Of a DNA stretch of 11,077 bases, positions 1-6,630 are shown piece after piece; position 1 is the first letter of the stretch; each line of letters begins with the position of its first letter. The position numbers and the translations under genes were made by a program. The DNA lies in contig JALGUI010000057.1 of the NCBI GenBank assembly GCA_029820915.1, positions 1-11,077 of the forward strand, given 5' to 3'. The notes under the pieces are model-generated. The model was not told the origin of the DNA. It ran no database searches and saw only the letters and a program-made list of their open reading frames with translations. Source of the stretch: Candidatus Zipacnadia bacterium (GTDB lineage: Bacteria > Armatimonadota > Zipacnadia > Zipacnadales > UBA5352).

Positions 1-1
1 G

Positions 2-943
2 CGCGCCCTGCTCCACTTCGAGATGTTCCCGTTCTGGAGCGCGTTCTTCACCGAGCTGGGCGCGCGGGTGGTGCTGTCGGCGCGTACCAACAAGGCCATC
101 GTCCACCGCGGCGCGGAGCGCTCGGTCGCGGAGATGTGCTTCCCGAACAAGGTCAACCTCGGCCATGTGCTGGACCTCCTCGACAACAAGGAGATCGACT
201 ACCTGTTCCTGCCCAGCGTCATCAACCTGCCCTGCCCGGACGAGCGCATGACCGACAGCTTCGTCTGTCCGTACATCCAGAGCGTTCCCTATCATCTCAG
301 GTCCGCCATCGACTTTGACGAGTACGACGTGGAGCTGCTGGAGCCGCACCTGTGGATGGCACAGGGCGATAAGCACTCGTCGCGCCAGCTCGAGGAGGTC
401 GGGCGGCGGATCGGCGCATCGCCTCGTCAGGTGCGGGCCGCGGTGGCGAAGGGCTCGGAGGCGATGGAGCGCTTCGAGCAGCAGGCGCAGGAGCGCGGTC
501 GCGAGGTGCTCGATCAGCTCGGCAGCGATGAGCGCGCGATCGTGATCGTCAGCCGCTCCTACAACGGCTGCGATCCGGGCGCGAACCTGCAGATCCCCCA
601 GAAGCTGCGCAAGATGGGGGTCCTCGCCATCCCCATGGACTTCCTGTCCCTCGACGACGTGCGCCTGCCCATCGACTGGTTCAACATGTACTGGCGCTAC
701 GGCCAGAGGATCATGTCATCTGCGGAGATCATCGCAAACGATGATCGGCTCTTCCCATTGTACCTCACCAACTTCGGCTGCGGCCCCGACTCGTTCATCA
801 TACAGTTCTTCCGCGAGCGGATGGGGGAGAAGCCGACGCTGATCATCGAGGTGGACGAGCACTCGGCGGACGCGGGGATGATCACGCGCTGCGAGGCGTT
901 CCTCGACTCGCTGGCGGCGACGCGCGGCCGCGAGTTCGAGAAG
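2..943 (+). CDS. CoA-dehydratase activase-like protein, DUF2229/COG3580 part (5'-truncated by window, before frameshift)
   Basis: This is the upstream, in-frame part of a large activase-related protein. It is already open at the window edge, reading RALLHFEMFPFWSAFFTELG, a signature stretch of DUF2229, so the true start and the usual N-terminal ASKHA (BadF/BadG-type) ATPase domains lie outside the window. Family features seen are a Cys-Phe-Pro motif (Cys codon 137-139), the CPYIQS motif (Cys codon 266-268), CGPDSF (Cys codon 779-781) and the acidic EVDEHSADAG stretch (from 848). These cysteines are candidate iron-sulfur ligands. Related proteins resemble the ATP-dependent activators of 2-hydroxyacyl-CoA dehydratases and benzoyl-CoA reductases, but most members of this large subfamily have no proven substrate. 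Recognisable homology stops at about 943. The same frame stays open to 1324, but the residues after 943 are Arg/Ala/Gly-rich out-of-frame translation. The frame of homology continues in the next entry. Confidence in the family is high; in the function, low. Confidence 0.85.
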
Positions 944-947
944 GGCC
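941..947 (+). other. Probable frameshift site (one extra G in a GGG run)
   Basis: Frame 2 reads Phe-Glu-Lys up to 943 and frame 3 reads Ala-Gly-Ile-Asp from 945. Dropping one of the three G bases at 943-945 joins the two halves with no lost residue. There is no obvious programmed-frameshift context such as a stop codon in the incoming frame, which stays open for another 380 bases. I therefore take it as an indel, either biological or from sequencing or assembly. Confidence 0.75.
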
Positions 948-2195
948 GGCATCGACGGCGACTCGCGCCGCGTCATGCTCATCCCGAACATGAGCGACCA
1001 CGCGCACGCTCTCGCCGCGGCCTTCCGACAGCAGGGCATGCCGGCCGAGGTGCTGCCCGAGCCGGACGAGGAGACGCTGATGTGGGGCCGGCGCCACACC
1101 TCGGGCAAGGAGTGCTTCCCGGCCATCGTGACCACGGGGGACATGGTGAAGTTCGTCAAGCGCCCGGACTTCGACCGCGACGGGTACGCGTTCTTCATGG
1201 GCGGCTCCGGCGGGCCGTGCCGCTTCGGCCAGTACAACACGCTCCAGCGCATGGTGCTCGACGACCTGGGCTTCGAGGACGTGCCGATCTACGCCCCCCA
1301 CCAGGGCCGGCACTTCTTCGATGACATGGGTATCGTCGGGCGTGACTTCCTGCGCGCGGCGTGGCGGGGCATGGTCGCCGTGGACATGATCTTCAAGGCG
1401 CTGCTGGAGGCGAGGCCCCATGAGACCGAGGCGGGCGCCGCCGAGGCGGCCTACCGCGCCAGCCTCGACGACCTGCTGGACGTGGTCCTCCAGCGCGGCG
1501 ACCTGGTCCGGTCGATGGTGCGCGCAAGGCGGCGCTTCGACAAGGTGCCCATCGACCGCTCGCAGCCCAAGCCCGTCATCGGGCTGTCGGGCGAGTTCTA
1601 CGTGCGCGCCAACGCCTTCAGCAACCAGCATGTGATCGACAAGATCGAGGCGCTGGGCGGCGAGGTATGGATGGCGCCGGTCTTCGAGTGGTTCCTGTAC
1701 CGCAACTTCCGACGCGACATGCGCGCGGCGCTCGACGGCGACCTGCTCTTCCGCGTCAAGAACCGCATCGAGGACGAGGTCATGACGCGCGACGAGCACG
1801 CGCTTGCGCGGCCCTTCCAGGGCCTGCTGCGCAACTTCCATGAGCCACCGACCGGCGACGTCCTCGACATGGCCGAGGGCTATGTCCACCGCTCCTTCGA
1901 GGGTGAGGCGGTCATGACGGTGGGCAAGGCCGTGGACTTCATCGACAAGGGCCTGCACGGCGTGGTCAGCGTGATGCCCTTCACCTGCATGCCCGGCACG
2001 ATCTCACACGCGATCCTCAAGCGCGCGCGCGCCGAGCACGGCGACTTCCCGTTCCTGAACATGGTCTACGACGGCAACGAGCAGGCCACCGACCAGACGC
2101 GGCTTGAGGCCTTCATGCACCAGGCGGTGGGGTTCATGAAGCGCCGCGGCCCGGTCCACGCCGACCGCGACGAGCTGCCCGCGGCGAGTCACTGA
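945..2195 (+). CDS. CoA-dehydratase activase-like protein, COG3581-like C-terminal part (continues in another frame)
   Basis: This is the downstream half of the same gene, displaced by one base. Homology resumes at once as AGIDGDSRRVMLIPNMSDHA. The first ATG in this frame is at 975, but no convincing ribosome-binding site precedes it, so I read it as a continuation, not a separate gene. Conserved blocks are HTSGKECFPA (Cys codon 1113-1115), FFMGGSGGPCRFGQY (Cys codon 1218-1220), a central helical stretch, FTCMPGTISHAIL (Cys codon 1986-1988) and YDGNEQ near the end. The three cysteines are the likely cluster ligands of this module. The protein ends with TGA at 2193-2195. In some prokaryotes the COG3580 and COG3581 parts are separate proteins, so a natural split is possible, but a single-base error is simpler. 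The gene converges on the toxin-antitoxin module. Confidence 0.83.
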   Translation, partial: AGIDGDSRRVMLIPNMSDHAHALAAAFRQQGMPAEVLPEPDEETLMWGRRHTSGKECFPAIVTTGDMVKFVKRPDFDRDGYAFFMGGSGGPCRFGQYNTLQRMVLDDLGFEDVPIYAPHQGRHFFDDMGIVGRDFLRAAWRGMVAVDMIFKALLEARPHETEAGAAEAAYRASLDDLLDVVLQRGDLVRSMVRARRRFDKVPIDRSQPKPVIGLSGEFYVRANAFSNQHVIDKIEALGGEVWMAPVFEWFLYRNFRRDMRAALDGDLLFRVKNRIEDEVMTRDEHALARPFQGLLRNFHEPPTGDVLDMAEGYVHRSFEGEAVMTVGKAVDFIDKGLHGVVSVMPFTCMPGTISHAILKRARAEHGDFPFLNMVYDGNEQATDQTRLEAFMHQAVGFMKRRGPVHADRDELPAASH

Positions 2196-2224
2196 GGAGC
2201 GATCCGACACGGGAGTCAGCGAGA

Positions 2225-2247
2225 GGCGAGGCCACGGTGGCCTCGCC
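2225..2247. terminator. Near-perfect palindrome between convergent genes, possible bidirectional terminator
   Basis: An 11-bp inverted repeat with a one-base centre (left arm ending GAGGCCAC, right arm starting GTGGCCTC) sits 30 bases after the activase stop and 27 bases before the end of the PIN toxin gene. As RNA it would fold with a loop of at least three bases and a GC-rich stem of about 9 bp on either strand. No U-tract follows on either strand, so it is not a canonical intrinsic terminator. In high-GC genomes such hairpins between converging genes often end transcription. Apart from this palindrome, the 78 bases between the two genes show nothing else. Confidence 0.55.
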
Positions 2248-2273
2248 CCTCGTATTGCTCTGACCGCGTAGCC

Positions 2274-2723
2274 CTACGCCTCGAGCGACGGACAGCGGAC
2301 CCAGGGAAGCCGCTCGTGCACGGTTCGGTAGAGGCGTCGGTCCTCAGTCCACAACTCGCAGCGAAGGTCGTGAGCGACCGCCAGATAGGTCGCGTCATAG
2401 ACGGTCGGCAGGTTGAGGTCCAGGACGAACCGACTCCAGATATCCTCGGCGCGGTCCTCCAGCACAACGAGTTGGACCGGCAGCGCGAGGATCTCCTCCC
2501 TGATGAGGCCGGCATTCCCATCCGACAGTCGCTGTGTGACCATTGCGCGCCGGAGCGCGTTGAGGCATTCCCACAGGAACAGCGTCGGCGCAAAGACCTC
2601 GGTGTCCGCGTGCTGCCACGCCGTCAGGAGCGCCGTGGCCTCGGCGCTCTCCTCGTCCGGCATGATGTGCGCGATGTACAGGGAGGCATCAACACAGACA
2701 CGATCGGCCACCGCCGTCGTCAC
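2274..2723 (-). CDS. vapC: VapC-type PIN-domain ribonuclease toxin
   Basis: This is a 149-residue PIN-domain protein, the usual size for a VapC toxin; members are Mg-dependent endoribonucleases that cut specific RNAs, often tRNA or rRNA, when freed from their antitoxin. The four expected acidic residues are visible: Asp12 in CVDASL, Glu52 in WECLNAL, Asp110 in VYDATYLAVA and Asp128 in TEDRRL. The fold pattern is intact, so the nuclease is probably active. Translation starts at GTG (2723-2721), which overlaps the antitoxin stop as GTGA. A strong GAGGAGG at 2731-2737, seven bases upstream, supports that start, and the overlap suggests translational coupling. The target RNA cannot be told from the sequence. 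The gene looks less GC-rich than the operon beside it, consistent with mobile toxin-antitoxin cassettes. Confidence 0.87.
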   Translation of the reverse strand: MTTAVADRVCVDASLYIAHIMPDEESAEATALLTAWQHADTEVFAPTLFLWECLNALRRAMVTQRLSDGNAGLIREEILALPVQLVVLEDRAEDIWSRFVLDLNLPTVYDATYLAVAHDLRCELWTEDRRLYRTVHERLPWVRCPSLEA

Positions 2724-3130
2724 AGCCGGCCCTCCTCGATCGCGTCGTGGATCCAGCCCTTCGGGAACGGCTTGCCACCGCGGTCGGCCAGCACCGCCTC
2801 GCGGATCTCTCTCGTCCGGTCCAGGAACTCCTTCGTCAGCCGAGGGGCGTTCGTCAGGCCTCTGGCGCGCCCGGCGTATGTGTCGTCGCGCAACTGCCTC
2901 ACTTGATCCCGGGTCATGGTGCGCAACGGGGCCCGCTCGCCAATGTGCCCAAGCGACTCACGCTCGATCCATCGGTCCAGTACGGGTCTCGACACGCGCC
3001 AGACGTCATCAAACAGCCTCAGCGCCGGCAGGCCCCGCTCCTCGATGAGCCGACGCACCTGGTCCGCGGTCACTTGCAGGTGCTCGGCTACCTGCTCTAC
3101 TGTCATCACGTCGCGCGTCCCGGTTGCCAT
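2720..3130 (-). CDS. Excisionase/MerR-like helix-turn-helix protein, probable antitoxin to the PIN toxin
   Basis: This 136-residue protein lies immediately upstream of the PIN toxin and overlaps it by four bases. Residues about 10 to 55 (MTVEQVAEHLQVTADQVRRL, then GLPALRLFDDVWRVSRPVLDRWI) form an excisionase-family winged helix-turn-helix, which implies DNA binding. The remaining 80 residues are charged and match no domain I recognise. By position they would wrap and inhibit the PIN nuclease; the last part, GKPFPKGWIHDAIEEGRL, is a candidate toxin-binding tail. Most VapB partners use AbrB, ribbon-helix-helix or Phd folds, so this type is less common. I chose ATG at 3130 over GTG at 3142 because GGTGAG (3135-3140) sits four bases before it. 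Autoregulation is inferred from the promoter-proximal repeats. It could instead be a transcription factor or excisionase merely next to a PIN gene, but the overlap argues against this. Confidence 0.78.
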   Translation of the reverse strand: MATGTRDVMTVEQVAEHLQVTADQVRRLIEERGLPALRLFDDVWRVSRPVLDRWIERESLGHIGERAPLRTMTRDQVRQLRDDTYAGRARGLTNAPRLTKEFLDRTREIREAVLADRGGKPFPKGWIHDAIEEGRL

Positions 3131-3144
3131 GCGGCTCACCACCC

Positions 3145-3167
3145 GACTCGCATATCCAGTGACTCGC
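3145..3167. repeat. 7-bp direct repeat GACTCGC (two copies, 16-bp period), candidate operator
   Basis: GACTCGC occurs at 3145-3151 and 3161-3167, with start points 16 bases apart. The pair spans the predicted transcription start and the leader between the TATAAT box and the antitoxin ribosome-binding site. This is where an autoregulating antitoxin would bind. Two copies of a 7-mer can arise by chance in GC-rich DNA, so the function is inferred from location. Confidence 0.4.
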
Positions 3168-3171
3168 TACC

Positions 3172-3200
3172 ATTATACCCGGCCGGCACTGCCTCGTCCA
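3172..3200 (-). promoter_or_regulatory. Sigma70-type promoter of the HTH/PIN module
   Basis: On the minus strand a perfect TATAAT -10 box (3177-3172) is preceded, at 17 bases, by TGGACG (3200-3195), which matches four of six bases of the -35 consensus. Transcription would start near 3165, leaving a leader of about 35 bases before the antitoxin ATG at 3130. AT-rich hexamers are rare in this GC-rich window, which adds weight. It lies in the 75-base gap after the tRNA nucleotidyltransferase stop, so the module can be expressed independently of the operon upstream. Confidence 0.7.
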
Positions 3201-3205
3201 CGTGA

Positions 3206-4708
3206 TCAGGCGCCGCCGCGTTGGCGCAACAGCCGCCGCGCCAGCGCCAGCGCCCCCTCGCGGGTCGTGATGTCGCGGTCGGCGTACGCCTCCGTGATGG
3301 CGTCGAGCAGCTCACCGACGATCGGGCCCTCGGCGATCCCCAGCTCGCGCATCAGCTCGTTGCCGCTGATGAGGGTCGGCCGCTCGCGGTGCTCGCGCAG
3401 CCAGTCGAGATAGCGCACCAGCATGTCGTCGAAGACCTCGTAGATGCGCCCGCGCTGCTCACGCAGGCTGGCCGGGCCGCGGCAGGCGGAGCGATCGCCG
3501 GCGGCCAGGATCAGGAGCCCCACGGCCGCGGGTTCGGCGTCGCGCATAAGCCGCCGGATGGCGCGCAGCGTGACCACGCTCGACAGCCTCCGGCCCTCCG
3601 CCTCGGCGGCCATTCCGGCGTTCGCCAGCTCCAGCGGTCGCATGTGCAGGCGGATCATGCGCACGACCTGCCGCCGCAGGTGCGTGGGCAGCGCCACCGC
3701 CTCGGCAAGCCGCAGGAATATGCGGGCGCTCGAGTCCGCGTGGCCGACGAAGCGGATGCGTCCCTCCTCGACCGACCGGCACTCGGGCTTGCCCGCGTCG
3801 TGGAAGAGCGCGGCCATGCGCACCGCGGCGCGGTTGACGGGCGACCCAAGCCACGCCTCGACGGCCTCCGCCGACCGCGGGAGGATAAGGGCCGGCTCGT
3901 TGATGACCCGCTCGACCTCGTGCAGCGCCAGCAGCGTGTGCCCCAGCACATCGAGATGGTGGTAGCCGCCCTGCTTGACGCCGCGCATCGCCGCCAGCAT
4001 CGGGAAGAAGCTCTCCAGCGCCCCCAGGTCCTCGGCGGCCTGCACCGCGTCGGCGGCGCGCGGGGCCGCGAAGAGCTTCAGCAACTCCTGGCCGATGCGC
4101 TCGCCGGGGACATCCCGGATGCCGGGGGCGAGCTCCCGGATCCACCCGCCGGTCTCCGCCTCGATGGCGAAGCCCAGCTCGGCCGCGAACCTGAAGGCGC
4201 GCAGCGTTCGTAGCGGGTCGCGTGCCGGCGCGTCGCGCGCCGGCGCCCGCACCAGGCGGCGCTCGAGGTCGTCCACGCCGCCCGTCGGGTCCAGCAGGTG
4301 GTCGGCGCCGCGCACGTCCCAGGCGATGGCGTTGATGGTGAAGTCGCGGGCGCTCAAGTCCTGCTCGACGGTCGGAGCGCGCAGCTCGACGAAGTCAACG
4401 AAGCCCTCGGGGTCGCCGGGGTGGAGGATGAGGCGCGCGGTCGGGAAGTCCTCGTGCAGGATCACCGCGCGCAGGTCATGGTCGGCGGCGAACCGGCGGG
4501 CCAGATCGATCATGCCGCGTCCCGCCAGGTCCCAGTCGCCGACGGGTCGGCCCAGAAGGATGTCGCGCACCGCGCCCCCGACCAGCAGCAGCTCGTAGCC
4601 GCGCGCGATGGCCGTCGAGGAGAGCTCGCCGCGCAGGGGGTCGCTCAGCCACGCCCGCTCGACGGTGGCTGCGCGCTCGACGTCCGCGTGGGCCCGCTCA
4701 GGAGCCAT
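3206..4708 (-). CDS. cca: tRNA nucleotidyltransferase (CCA- or CC-adding), class II polymerase beta-like with HD domain
   Basis: This 500-residue protein belongs to the class II tRNA nucleotidyltransferase/poly(A) polymerase family, which adds or repairs the 3' CCA of tRNAs. Visible motifs are GGAVRD (44-49), the catalytic DWD (58-60), VDFVELR (104-110), RDFTINA (121-127), RDPLRTLRAFRF (163-174) and ERIGQEL (203-209). A full HD phosphohydrolase domain follows: His257 in the DVLGHTL helix, HD at 303-304, His323 and His355. A C-terminal helical segment carries ISGNELM. Two points are odd. Between VDFVELR and RDFTINA there are only ten residues, so the flexible loop of CCA-adding enzymes is missing, as in known CC-adding enzymes. 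Also, the usual acidic first residue of the EDxxR nucleotide-selecting motif is Arg163. The ATG at 4708 overlaps the end of the rluB-like gene by 11 bases and is preceded by GGTGGA five bases upstream. It is the last gene of the operon, and no clear terminator follows. Confidence 0.88.
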   Translation of the reverse strand: MAPERAHADVERAATVERAWLSDPLRGELSSTAIARGYELLLVGGAVRDILLGRPVGDWDLAGRGMIDLARRFAADHDLRAVILHEDFPTARLILHPGDPEGFVDFVELRAPTVEQDLSARDFTINAIAWDVRGADHLLDPTGGVDDLERRLVRAPARDAPARDPLRTLRAFRFAAELGFAIEAETGGWIRELAPGIRDVPGERIGQELLKLFAAPRAADAVQAAEDLGALESFFPMLAAMRGVKQGGYHHLDVLGHTLLALHEVERVINEPALILPRSAEAVEAWLGSPVNRAAVRMAALFHDAGKPECRSVEEGRIRFVGHADSSARIFLRLAEAVALPTHLRRQVVRMIRLHMRPLELANAGMAAEAEGRRLSSVVTLRAIRRLMRDAEPAAVGLLILAAGDRSACRGPASLREQRGRIYEVFDDMLVRYLDWLREHRERPTLISGNELMRELGIAEGPIVGELLDAITEAYADRDITTREGALALARRLLRQRGGA

Positions 4709-5438
4709 CGGCGTCCACCGGCAGGCCGACCGCCTGGCGGAGAGCCTGCACCTGCCCGTCGGTCAGCGGCCGGACCTCGCCCAGCGACAGCTCGCCGAGC
4801 CGCAGCGGGCCCACGGCCACGCGCTTGAGGCGCCGGACGGGATGGCCGATGGCCTCGCACATGCGCCGCACCTGGCGGTTGCGGCCCTCGGCGATGGTAA
4901 CGCGCAGCCGGCTCTCGCCGCCGCCGCGAGCGATCAGCATCGCCTCGGCGGGCTGCGTCGGCCCGTCCTCGAGCGCGATCCCGGAGCGCAGCAACCGCAG
5001 CTTGCCCTCCGGCGGCGTGCCCTCGACGTCGGCCAGGTACTCCTTGGCGACGTGATGACTCGGGTGTGTGAGGCGCTGGGCGAGCTCGCCGTCGTCGGTG
5101 AGCAGCAGCAGGCCGGTGGTGTGCCGGTCGAGCCGGCCGACGGGGAAGACGCGCGTGCGCAGGCCCTCGGGCACGAGGTCCATCACGGTCGGCCGCCCCC
5201 GGGGGTCGTCGCGCGTGGTGACGTAGCCGGGCGGCTTGTTGAGCATCAGGTAGACGTGCCCGGCGGGCGGATCGATGCGCCGGCCGTCCACGCGGATGTC
5301 GTCATCCGGACCGGCCTTCGCGCCGAGCTTCGTCACGGTCGCGCCGTTGACGCTGACGCGACCCTGGCGGATGAGGTCCTCGCAGGCGCGGCGGCTACCG
5401 ACCCCGGCGCGCGCCAACAGCTTCTGCAAGCGCTCCAT
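4698..5438 (-). CDS. rluB: RluB/RsuA-family 23S rRNA pseudouridine synthase
   Basis: This 246-residue enzyme should isomerise a uridine to pseudouridine in rRNA; RluB acts at U2605 of 23S rRNA in E. coli, whereas RsuA acts on 16S. The N-terminal S4 RNA-binding domain runs from residue 1 (MERLQKLLARAGVGSRRACE) to about 55. The catalytic domain follows with YLMLNKPPGYVTT, then GRLDRHTTGLLLLTDDG, where Asp104 is the catalytic aspartate, and ITIAEGR-like and NRQVRRM blocks near the C-terminus. The family's S4 domain begins with this MERLQ-type motif, so I place the start at 5438 and not at the ATG 45 bases further upstream. This start lies inside the preceding dacF-like gene, with a 44-base overlap. 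The end overlaps the tRNA nucleotidyltransferase by 11 bases. Substrate choice between 23S and 16S is inferred from the scpAB-dac context. Confidence 0.92.
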   Translation of the reverse strand: MERLQKLLARAGVGSRRACEDLIRQGRVSVNGATVTKLGAKAGPDDDIRVDGRRIDPPAGHVYLMLNKPPGYVTTRDDPRGRPTVMDLVPEGLRTRVFPVGRLDRHTTGLLLLTDDGELAQRLTHPSHHVAKEYLADVEGTPPEGKLRLLRSGIALEDGPTQPAEAMLIARGGGESRLRVTIAEGRNRQVRRMCEAIGHPVRRLKRVAVGPLRLGELSLGEVRPLTDGQVQALRQAVGLPVDADGS

Positions 5439-6615
5439 GCGCCAACACCCCCACGGCCAGCGCAAGCACGGCGGCCATCGCACCCAGCGACCACTGCTCG
5501 TCGATGATGATGGCCCACGGCGACCGCGGCACGTCTTCGAGGGCGATCAGGTCCACCGACCGCGTGGTGCCGTCCGGCATCGCCATGCCGAGGCCCCCGA
5601 TCACCTGTCCCGCCCGCACCGGCGCGTCGCAGACATGGTCGAGGAGCATCGGGTCCTCCGGCTGCCGGGTGCGCGGCAGGACGGCGATGACGTCCTCGGC
5701 GGCCCGGGCGTCCACGGCGTCCCTGACGCCCCGGCGCACCTCGATGCTCGCCCTGGTCACTTCCCGCGAGACCAGCGCGACCTTGTAGTACGAGTTGAAC
5801 CCCCACTGCAGGAGCATCTGGGAGTCCATCCAGGCGTCCTTCGCGTCGAGCACGACGCAGACGAGCCGCCAGCCGTCCACGTAGGCGCTGGCGGCCAGGC
5901 AGCGCCCGGCCTGCCTGGTGTAGCCGGTCTTGATGCCGTCGCAGGCGTCCCAGCGCTCGACAAGCTGGTTGCGGTTGACCAGCTTGCGGTCACCCGCCCG
6001 GCCCGGCCAGGGCACCGTGGCCTCCCTGAGGCGCACGATGGGCCGCAGCTCAGGGCGGCCCATGACGTGCAGGCCCAGGATCGCCATGTCGCGGGCGGTG
6101 GACAGGTGGCTGTCATCGTGCAGGCCGTGGGGGTTGACGAAGTTGGTGCGCGCCATGCCCAACTCGACCGCCCGCCTGTTCATGAGATCGACGAAGGCCT
6201 CAACCGAGCCGGCGACCGACTCGGCGCAGGCGGTGGCGGCGTCGTTGGCGGAGGCGAGCATGGCGCCCGTCAACACGTGCCTGAGCTTGATCTCCTCGCC
6301 CGCCGCCAGGTGCATGGTGGTCTCGCCGACGGCCGCCGCGCGGCTGCTGACCACAATCGTGCGGTCCAGGTCCCCGCTCTCGGCCACGAGGAGCGCCATC
6401 ATCATCTTGGTGAGGCTCGCGACCGGCCGCTGCTCGTCGGCGTTGTGCTCGTACAGCACCTGACGCGTCTCGGGGTCGATCAGGATCGCGGCCGCGCACT
6501 CAAGCTGCGGCGGAGGCATGTCCTGCGCCCGGCATGGGGCCGCCACCAGCAGCGCGCACAGCGCGAGCGTCGCCCCGGCTGCTCCCTGGCTCACTCCCAC
6601 CCGTCCATGCGGCAC
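5395..6615 (-). CDS. dacF: D-alanyl-D-alanine carboxypeptidase (PBP5/DacF family, peptidase S11)
   Basis: This 406-residue penicillin-binding protein removes the terminal D-Ala from peptidoglycan pentapeptides outside the cytoplasmic membrane. A signal peptide covers roughly residues 10 to 31, with a hydrophobic core TLALCALLVAAP and likely cleavage after CRA. All three active-site motifs are present: SLTK (67-70, nucleophile Ser67), SAN (122-124) and KTG (229-231). The C-terminus ends in a hydrophobic segment (MAAVLALAVGVLAHGALAEA) followed by Arg-rich residues, fitting the C-terminal membrane anchor of this family. The start at GTG 6615 leaves 15 bases after the scpB stop; GTG codons at 6600 and 6594 would still leave a signal peptide and cannot be excluded. 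The last 44 bases of the gene overlap the rluB-like start. Similar scpA-scpB-dac-rlu arrangements are known in Firmicutes. Confidence 0.93.
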   Translation of the reverse strand: MPHGRVGVSQGAAGATLALCALLVAAPCRAQDMPPPQLECAAAILIDPETRQVLYEHNADEQRPVASLTKMMMALLVAESGDLDRTIVVSSRAAAVGETTMHLAAGEEIKLRHVLTGAMLASANDAATACAESVAGSVEAFVDLMNRRAVELGMARTNFVNPHGLHDDSHLSTARDMAILGLHVMGRPELRPIVRLREATVPWPGRAGDRKLVNRNQLVERWDACDGIKTGYTRQAGRCLAASAYVDGWRLVCVVLDAKDAWMDSQMLLQWGFNSYYKVALVSREVTRASIEVRRGVRDAVDARAAEDVIAVLPRTRQPEDPMLLDHVCDAPVRAGQVIGGLGMAMPDGTTRSVDLIALEDVPRSPWAIIIDEQWSLGAMAAVLALAVGVLAHGALAEAVGARRGR

Positions 6616-6630
6616 GGTGCGACCGTCCCT

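Noticed and set aside
941..975. Programmed +1 ribosomal frameshift in the activase
   Set aside because: There is no stop codon soon after the shift point, no rare-codon or slippery context that I recognise, and no known frameshifting in this family; a plain indel is simpler.
944..1324. Continuation of the first reading frame of the activase past 943
   Set aside because: The residues are Arg, Ala and Gly rich with no family motif, while the neighbouring frame carries clear homology over the same bases. It is out-of-frame translation after the indel.
882..1958. Long 358-codon open frame on the minus strand opposite the activase
   Set aside because: It is a GC-rich antisense shadow: the composition is His/Val/Ala/Arg rich with no recognisable domain, and the plus strand is well supported.
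3199..3204. CACGTG palindrome next to the end of the tRNA nucleotidyltransferase gene
   Set aside because: A six-base palindrome is expected by chance at this GC content, and it has no second copy near the promoter; not enough to call an operator.
4217..4246. 15-base tandem repeat (one mismatch) inside the tRNA nucleotidyltransferase, giving APARDAPARD
   Set aside because: The distance between the conserved VRA and DPLR motifs is the normal eight residues, so this is not an inserted duplication; GC-rich Ala/Arg/Asp codons explain the similarity.
5439..5483. Upstream ATG giving a 15-residue longer RluB
   Set aside because: The extra residues (Trp/Pro/Cys rich) precede the conserved S4 domain start and lie deeper in the dacF-like gene; family members begin at the MERLQ-type motif.
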